From positions 3,209,426 through 3,273,425 of the forward strand of contig NZ_RBIL01000001.1 in the NCBI RefSeq assembly GCF_003633755.1: a DNA stretch of 64,000 bases, in the 5' to 3' direction. The DNA comes from Solirubrobacter pauli (GTDB lineage Bacteria; Actinomycetota; Thermoleophilia; Solirubrobacterales; Solirubrobacteraceae). This document shows positions 59,248 to 64,000 of this stretch, piece by piece. The first letter of the stretch is position 1; each line of letters begins with the position of its first letter. Under the pieces are notes generated by a model that saw nothing but the letters and a program-made list of their open reading frames with translations, had not been told where the DNA came from and made no database searches. A program made the translations under genes and the position numbers.

Positions 59248-59833
59248 CCGCGCCCAGCCCGTGCAGGAGCAGCTCGATCTGCCGCCCGGCGCGCAGATCC
59301 CAGTCGTCCGCGGCCGGGAGCGGCCGCGACAGCAGCGCGGCGGCGACGATCAGGTCCTCCGGGGTGAGGTCGGCGCGCAGCTCGCCCGCCGCCCGGCCGC
59401 GGTCGAGCAGCGCTTGCAGGGCCACGCGTACGTCCGCCTGCAGCTCGCGGATGGCCGCGTCGAAGACGAGCGGGCCCCCGTGCAGCGGGAGCACGAAGCG
59501 GTCACGGTCGCGCAGCGTCGCGGTCAGGAACGCGCGGACGCCGTCCAGCGCTGAGCCGGGGGCGGCGGCGGCCGCGCGCGCATTGGCCCGCGCCAGCCCG
59601 AATGAGCGGTGCACGAGCGCGCCGAGGAGATCCTCGCGCGTCGCGAAGTGGCGGTAGACGGTGCCCACGCCGACGCCGGCGCGGCGTGCGATGTCGGCCA
59701 TCGGGACCTTCTCGCCCTCGGTCAGGACGAGCTCGGTCGCGGCGTCCAGCACGCGCTCCCGGTTGGCGGCGGCGTCCTTGCGTGGCTGGCGTTCGGCGCC
59801 CGGAGGCAAGCCGCTGATGATCGCAGCGATCAT
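59231..59833 (-). CDS. TetR family transcriptional regulator
   Basis: 200 aa starting MIAAIISGLPPGAER. Helix-turn-helix in residues about 25-70 (ADIARRAGVGVGTVYRHFAT). The C-terminal ligand/dimer domain resembles the SBT1/TetR_C_33 class. The start is chosen because longer frames run antisense to the cupin gene. Two 16-bp palindromes lie in the 81-bp gap to the divergent cupin gene, which is therefore the likely target. Confidence 0.93.
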   Translation of the reverse strand: MIAAIISGLPPGAERQPRKDAAANRERVLDAATELVLTEGEKVPMADIARRAGVGVGTVYRHFATREDLLGALVHRSFGLARANARAAAAAPGSALDGVRAFLTATLRDRDRFVLPLHGGPLVFDAAIRELQADVRVALQALLDRGRAAGELRADLTPEDLIVAAALLSRPLPAADDWDLRAGRQIELLLHGLGAVSPSA

Positions 59834-59843
59834 CGGATCAAAA

Positions 59844-59884
59844 CGGATGATATCGTCCGGAAATGAAGCGGACGAATTCGTCCG
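59844..59884. promoter_or_regulatory. Two TetR-type operators between tetR and cupin genes
   Basis: CGGATGATATCGTCCG (59844-59859, one mismatched pair) and CGGACGAATTCGTCCG (59869-59884, perfect) are 16-bp palindromes 25 bp apart centre to centre. Both share the CGGAnGA half-site. Cooperative binding by two TetR dimers is inferred. Confidence 0.75.
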
Positions 59885-59914
59885 TAATATCCGAACGGGG
59901 AGTGCGTTGAGCCG

Positions 59915-60436
59915 ATGAGCGGTCCACCCGACGACGACCTCGCGCGCGGCTTGGCCGTCGCGCGTCCCGACGATCCCGACCTCCTGCACCTCGCGGTGGT
60001 CGGCGACACGTACACGGTGCTGCTCTCGGGCGAGCAGACCGCGGGGCGCTTCGCGCTGATCGACATGCTGATCCCCGCGGGCGGCGGGCCGCCGCCGCAC
60101 CGCCACGACTTCGAGGAGTGCTTCCACGTCCTCGAGGGCTCGGTCGAGGTCACGTTGCGCGACGACCCGCCGGTACGCCTGGAGGCGGGCGGCACGGTGA
60201 ACATCCCGGCGAACGCGCCGCACTCGTTCCGCAACGCGGGTGACGCCACCGCGCGCCTGCTCTGCACCGCGGTCCCGGCCGGCCTCGAGGCGTTCTTCGC
60301 CGAGTTCGGCGACCGCGTGGCGTCGCGCACCTCGCCGGCGCCCGTGCTCACGGACGAGGAGCGGCGGGCGCGGTTGCAGCGCGCGATCGAGCGCGCTCCG
60401 GCCTACGGCATGGAGCTCCTGCCGCCGGCCGGATGA
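59915..60436 (+). CDS. Cupin domain protein
   Basis: 173 aa. A single cupin barrel with the metal motif PPPHRHDFEECFHVLEG and the second motif NIPANAPHSFRNAG. The tail (DEERRARLQRAIERAPAYGM) is helical. It may be a quercetin-dioxygenase-like enzyme or a small-molecule binding protein; the substrate is unknown. It is under likely control of the divergent TetR regulator. The next gene begins 97 bp downstream with its own promoter. Confidence 0.88.
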   Translation: MSGPPDDDLARGLAVARPDDPDLLHLAVVGDTYTVLLSGEQTAGRFALIDMLIPAGGGPPPHRHDFEECFHVLEGSVEVTLRDDPPVRLEAGGTVNIPANAPHSFRNAGDATARLLCTAVPAGLEAFFAEFGDRVASRTSPAPVLTDEERRARLQRAIERAPAYGMELLPPAG

Positions 60437-60444
60437 ATCCGGTC

Positions 60445-60501
60445 TTGCTTCAAATTCGAAGCACTGCTACGCTGATCGGCAGATGCTTCAAATTCGAAGC
60501 A
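60445..60501 (+). promoter_or_regulatory. Promoter with a duplicated 18-bp operator, quinone oxidoreductase gene
   Basis: TGCTTCAAATTCGAAGCA occurs twice (60446-60463 and 60484-60501), identical in all 18 bases and nearly palindromic. TTGCTT (60445-60450) and TACGCT (60468-60473), spaced by 17 bp, form a promoter with the first copy in its spacer; the second copy lies downstream. Repression by a MarR/TetR-class dimer encoded elsewhere is inferred. Confidence 0.75.
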
Positions 60502-60533
60502 ACAACCACCGCAACCGCGATTCGAGGCCCGAG

Positions 60534-61481
60534 ATGAAGGCAGTGCGTTTTCACGAGTACGGCGACGCCGACGTCCTCCGCTACGAGGACGTCGAGGTGC
60601 CCGTCCCCGCCGTCGGGGAAGTGCGCGTCAAGGTCGCCGCGACGGCGTTCAACCCGGTCGACGCGAACATCCGCGCCGGCTTCATGCAGGGCCCGATCCC
60701 GACGACGCTGCCGCACACGCCCGGCTACGACGTCGCGGGCACGGTCGACGCGCTGGGTGACGGCGTCGACGGCGTCACGATCGGCGACGCGGTCGTCGGC
60801 TTCCTGCCGATGGCCGCGGACGGGGCGTCCGCGGAGTACGTGATCGCGCCCGCCGAGGCGCTGACGGCGGCACCCACGAGCATCCCGCTCGCCGACGCCG
60901 CGGCGCTGCCGTCGGTCGCGCTCACCGCCCGGCAGGCCCTCTTCGAGCTCGGCGGGCTGCGGGCCGGCCAGCGCGTGCTGATCGTCGGCGCCGGCGGCGC
61001 GGTCGGCGGCTACGCCGTGCAGCTCGCCAAGCAGGCCGGCGTGCACGTGATCGCCACGGCCAGCCCGCGCAGCCGCGACCGCATCGCCTCGGCGGGCGCC
61101 GACGAGGTGATCGACCACACCGCCACGGCCGTGACCGACGCGGTGGCCGAGCCCGTCGACGTCCTGCTCAACCTGGCGCCGATCGCGCCGGACGACTTCG
61201 TCGCGCTCGTCGCGCACGTCCGCGACGGGGGCGTCGTCGTCAGCACCACGGCCTGGATGCCCACGCCCGGGGACGAGGGTCGCGGCGTGCGCGCCGAGAC
61301 GGTGTTCGTCCGCAGCGACGCCGAGCAGCTGGCCGGGCTGGTCGCCCTGGTCGACGGCGGCGAGCTGCGCGTCGACGTCGCCGAGCGGGTGCCGCTGGCC
61401 GAGCTGCCGGCGCTCCACGTCCGTGCGGCCGCGGGCGAGCTGCCCGGCGGCAAGGTCATCGTCGTCCCGGCCGGGGCCTGA
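60534..61481 (+). CDS. Zinc-independent MDR-family NADPH:quinone oxidoreductase
   Basis: 315 aa starting MKAVRFHEYGDADVLRYEDV. GroES-like domain about 1-120, then a Rossmann domain with the NADPH loop VLIVGAGGAVGGYAVQLAKQ. The Cys/His zinc ligands of alcohol dehydrogenases are absent, as in quinone oxidoreductase-like enzymes. It reduces quinones or enones in the cytosol. The downstream esterase starts 3 bp after its stop, so they form an operon controlled by the duplicated upstream operator. Confidence 0.92.
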   Translation: MKAVRFHEYGDADVLRYEDVEVPVPAVGEVRVKVAATAFNPVDANIRAGFMQGPIPTTLPHTPGYDVAGTVDALGDGVDGVTIGDAVVGFLPMAADGASAEYVIAPAEALTAAPTSIPLADAAALPSVALTARQALFELGGLRAGQRVLIVGAGGAVGGYAVQLAKQAGVHVIATASPRSRDRIASAGADEVIDHTATAVTDAVAEPVDVLLNLAPIAPDDFVALVAHVRDGGVVVSTTAWMPTPGDEGRGVRAETVFVRSDAEQLAGLVALVDGGELRVDVAERVPLAELPALHVRAAAGELPGGKVIVVPAGA

Positions 61482-61484
61482 CCC

Positions 61485-62423
61485 GTGGCCTTCACCCTGG
61501 ACCCCGAAGTCGCGGCGGCGCTGGCGCCGATGGCGGGCTTCACCGCCCCGCCCGTCGGCGACATCGCCGGGCGCCGCGCCGTGTGGGAGCCGATCATCGG
61601 CGCCGCGAGCGACGCGCAGCCGTTCCCGGACGACGTGACCACCAGCGAGCACGACGCGACCGCGGACGACGGCACCCCGATCAAGCTGCGCTGGTACGTC
61701 AAGGCGGGCGCGCCGTCCGGCCCCGCGGCGCTCTTCTTCCACGGCGGCGGCTACATCTTCGGCCACATCGACCTGTTCGACGGGCCGGTCGGCCGGTACG
61801 TCTCCGCCAGCGGGGTCCCGATGCTGTCGGTCGAGTACCGGCGCGCGCCCGAGCACCCCTACCCGACGCCGCTCGAGGACGCGTACGCCGCGCTGCGCTG
61901 GCTGCACACGCACGCCGGCGAGCTGGGCGTCGACCCCGACCGGATCGGGGTCATGGGCGACAGCGCGGGCGGGGGCATGGCGGCGGCGCTGGCGATCCTC
62001 GCGCGCGAGCGCGGCGGCCCGGCGATCGCGCGCCAGATCCTCCTGATGCCGATGCTCGACGACCGCACGACCACGCCCGACCCACACGTCGAGCCGTTCG
62101 CGCTGTGGAGCTACGACGACAGCCGGACGGCCTGGCCGGCGCTGCTCGGCGACGCGGCCGGGGGCCCGGACGTGCCGGTCACGGCCGCGCCCGGCCGGCT
62201 CGCCGACGCGACCGGCCTGCCGCCCGCGTACATCGAGGTCGGCCAGCTGGACGTCTTCCGCGACGAGTCCCTCGCGTACGCGACGACGCTCAGTCATGGC
62301 GGCGTGGACGTCGAGCTGCACCTGCACCCGGGGGTGCCGCACGAGTTCGACTCGATCGCCTTCGGCTCCGACGTCGCGCGGCGCGCCATCGCCGACCGCG
62401 TCCGGGTGCTGCGGTCGATCTGA
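61485..62423 (+). CDS. Alpha/beta hydrolase of the HSL (GDSAGG) esterase family
   Basis: 312 aa with GTG start. The oxyanion motif HGGG (86-89), nucleophile Ser160 in GDSAGG, Asp256 (GQLDVFRD) and His286 (PGVPHEFD) give a complete triad. No signal peptide, so a cytosolic esterase or lipase. Co-transcription with the oxidoreductase suggests a shared detoxification or ester-degradation role; the substrate is unknown. Confidence 0.93.
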   Translation: MAFTLDPEVAAALAPMAGFTAPPVGDIAGRRAVWEPIIGAASDAQPFPDDVTTSEHDATADDGTPIKLRWYVKAGAPSGPAALFFHGGGYIFGHIDLFDGPVGRYVSASGVPMLSVEYRRAPEHPYPTPLEDAYAALRWLHTHAGELGVDPDRIGVMGDSAGGGMAAALAILARERGGPAIARQILLMPMLDDRTTTPDPHVEPFALWSYDDSRTAWPALLGDAAGGPDVPVTAAPGRLADATGLPPAYIEVGQLDVFRDESLAYATTLSHGGVDVELHLHPGVPHEFDSIAFGSDVARRAIADRVRVLRSI

Positions 62424-62444
62424 GCGTCCGCGGCGCGTCCTAAC

Positions 62445-63710
62445 GTGGCGCGGAGCGTGATGCTCTTCGACGACACCGAGCGTGCAGGCCGCTTCGCTCC
62501 GCTGGCGGAGCGGATGCGGCCGCGTTCGCTCGAGGAGGTCGTCGGCCAGCGCGAGCTGACCGATCCGCGCGGCACGCTCCGGCGCGCGCTGGCCGAGGGC
62601 GTGCCGCACTCGATGATCCTCTGGGGGCCGCCGGGCTGCGGGAAGACGACGATCGCGAAGGCGATCGCCAGCGAGAGCGCCGCGGCCTTCGAGTCGCTCA
62701 ACGCGGTCACCGACGGCATCGGCGAGCTGCGCAAGATCGTCGCCCGCGCGTCCGAGCGCCGGAACCTCGGGCAGCGGACGCTGCTGTTCATCGACGAGAT
62801 CGCGCGCTGGTCGAAGTCGCAGCAGGACGCGCTGCTGCCACACGTCGAGGACGGGACGATCACGCTGATCGGCGCGACCACCGAGCATCCCGGGCACGAG
62901 ATCGTGCGCGCGCTGCGGTCGCGCCTGAAGATCTATCCGCTCACGCCGCTGTCCGACGACGACCTGCGCGAGGTGATCGCCCGGGCGCTGGCCGACCGCG
63001 AGCGTGGCCTCGCCGGCTCGTACACCCTGTCCGAGCCGGCGGTCGCCCGCCTGCTCCTGCACGCGGACGGCGACGCGCGCTCGCTGCTCAACGCGCTGCA
63101 GGACGCCGCCACCACCATGCCGGACGGCGGCGAGATCGACGAGCCGCACCTGGTCGGCGCGCTGGGCAGCCGCCCCGGCACGTACAGCGCCAAGGACGAG
63201 TACTACGCGATCATCAGCGCGCTGATCAAGAGCATCCGCGGGTCGGACACCGACGCGTCGCTGTACTGGCTCGCACGGCTCAAGCACGGTGGCGCCGACC
63301 CGAAGGTCGTCGCGCGGCGCCTGATCGTCGCCGCCGGGGAGGAGATCGGCACCGCCGCCCCCGGGGCGATCGCGGTCGCGAACTCGGCGTTCGACGCGGT
63401 CGAGCGCGTCGGCGCGCCGGAGTGCTGGATCCCGCTCGCCGCGGTCACGAGCTACCTCGCGCAGTCGCCCAAGAGCTGGGCGGCCTACCACGGCCTCAAG
63501 GCGGCGGAGGCGCTGGTGGAGTCCACGCCCGCGTATCCCGTTCCAGCGCAGCTACGTAACGCGTCAACGACCGTGGACGCGCAGCTCGGCCATGGTCAGG
63601 GGTATGTCCACGCGTCCCAGCCGGGAGGCGACCGGATCACGTTCATGCCTGACGCGTTGCGCGGGACCCGGTTGTACCGGCCGTCCGGCTCAGGCCGCGA
63701 TCTCGCCTGA
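62445..63710 (+). CDS. rarA: Replication-associated recombination protein A (AAA+ ATPase)
   Basis: 421 aa from GTG at 62445; a GTG at 62457 or ATG at 62460 (MLFDDTERAG) are close alternatives. Walker A GPPGCGKTT (61-69), Walker B LLFIDEI with Asp117-Glu118, and the RarA tail (SAKDEYYAIISALIKSIRGS; HGLKAAEALVE) are present. RarA/MgsA acts at stalled replication forks. The usual sensor segment 'DEIHRF' is here DEIARW. It may share transcription with the esterase gene 21 bp upstream. Confidence 0.95.
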   Translation: MARSVMLFDDTERAGRFAPLAERMRPRSLEEVVGQRELTDPRGTLRRALAEGVPHSMILWGPPGCGKTTIAKAIASESAAAFESLNAVTDGIGELRKIVARASERRNLGQRTLLFIDEIARWSKSQQDALLPHVEDGTITLIGATTEHPGHEIVRALRSRLKIYPLTPLSDDDLREVIARALADRERGLAGSYTLSEPAVARLLLHADGDARSLLNALQDAATTMPDGGEIDEPHLVGALGSRPGTYSAKDEYYAIISALIKSIRGSDTDASLYWLARLKHGGADPKVVARRLIVAAGEEIGTAAPGAIAVANSAFDAVERVGAPECWIPLAAVTSYLAQSPKSWAAYHGLKAAEALVESTPAYPVPAQLRNASTTVDAQLGHGQGYVHASQPGGDRITFMPDALRGTRLYRPSGSGRDLA

Positions 63711-63816
63711 TTTCCGTACGTTTCGGTCCGTATTTCGGGTTGTGGCTGGTTTCGATCGAAGCCAACCTACTCAGACGTAGGGTCCTGGGACTTGTAACCG
63801 ATTCCGATACAGAAGC

Positions 63817-63846
63817 TTGCGTAACTCCCGTCGAATCGCATAGAGT
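63817..63846 (+). promoter_or_regulatory. Sigma-A-like promoter candidate after rarA
   Basis: TTGCGT (63817-63822) and TAGAGT (63841-63846) are separated by 18 bp in an AT-richer stretch. A transcript would begin near 63853, about 50 nt before the short open frame at 63902. Confidence 0.4.
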
Positions 63847-63901
63847 TCCGTGTGGGCCCTTGCGAAAAGTCCAGCCGGGCCCGTATGACGAGAGGGGAAG
63901 C

Positions 63902-63940
63902 ATGCCGGAATACCGGAAGGTGAGCGTGCGGCTGCGGTAG
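63902..63940 (+). CDS. Possible 12-codon leader peptide
   Basis: ATG preceded by GAGAGGGGA encodes MPEYRKVSVRLR and stops. A GC-rich segment with CCGCGG repeats follows. The good ribosome-binding site and basic composition suggest a translated leader upstream of a gene beyond the window, but such short frames can occur by chance. Confidence 0.3.
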   Translation: MPEYRKVSVRLR

Positions 63941-64000
63941 CCGCGGCTCTGCCGCCCGCGGGTGCGCGGGAAGACGGACCACTTGCAGCAGCGCGGCGAC

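Larger units (their letters stand above)
63711..64000 (+). other. Intergenic region at the window end, with lower GC than its surroundings
   Basis: No gene-length frame is supported here. The first ~140 bases are visibly more AT-rich than the rest of the window. The region holds one promoter candidate and one very short open frame, listed separately. A gene beyond the edge (alaS often follows rarA in actinobacteria) may be served by it; this is inference. Confidence 0.5.

Noticed and set aside
60446-60501. CRISPR-like repeat pair (two identical 18-bp repeats)
   Set aside because: Only two copies are present, they are palindromic and placed around a promoter, and no cas genes occur. An operator duplication explains them better.

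Overview
The window is very GC-rich and almost fully coding. Many genes start with GTG or TTG, and there are leaderless promoters, tandem actinobacterial-type regulators, a FolE2-type GTP cyclohydrolase, a CYTH-CHAD protein and a complete Mrp antiporter operon. This suggests a soil actinobacterium; the ThuA/PQQ-dehydrogenase and secreted-hydrolase repertoire resembles Thermoleophilia (Solirubrobacter/Conexibacter-like). The taxonomy is an inference. No transposase, phage gene or CRISPR array was seen.

Region 1 (1-11640) is mostly housekeeping: the end of a fumarylacetoacetate-hydrolase-family gene, clpP with an orphan response regulator, a CNNM/CorC-type transporter, pgsA, folE2, the primary sigma factor, a ParA-type ATPase overlapping a CYTH-CHAD gene, a secreted protein and a membrane HD-GYP protein. 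Region 2 (11640-18630) is a sugar operon: LacI regulator, lipoprotein binding protein, two permeases, GH1 beta-glucosidase and ABC ATPase. The genes overlap or abut, and the operon is followed by tRNA-Tyr and a strong terminator. Region 3 (18660-25104) is mrpABCDEFG on the minus strand, divergent from a universal stress protein gene.

Region 4 (25218-53883) is the distinctive part. Six large secreted proteins (an M20-type peptidase, a double alkaline phosphatase, a GH43 enzyme, a GH10 xylanase, a ThuA-PQQ sugar dehydrogenase and a ThuA protein) have unrelated catalytic parts. All end in the same 114-141-residue C-terminal domain, which finishes almost invariantly in FTLSTTTP at the stop codon. 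It is a candidate surface-attachment or sorting module for an extracellular degradation system. Between these genes lie an MFS exporter with a ROK regulator, a fasciclin protein divergent from a CarH-like B12 photoreceptor regulator, an Na+/H+ antiporter, a stand-alone CheB domain, a decayed B3/B4 gene and a ROK protein lacking a DNA-binding domain.

Region 5 (53895-64000) holds a frameshifted VOC gene divergent from a WYL regulator, an OmpA-domain secreted protein with a small partner, a zinc-ribbon/NTF2-like protein, a TetR regulator divergent from a cupin, a quinone oxidoreductase with a duplicated operator, an HSL-type esterase, rarA, and an intergenic region with a possible 12-codon leader peptide. 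Several intergenic regions contain clear palindromic operators that tie regulators to neighbours; these are listed separately.
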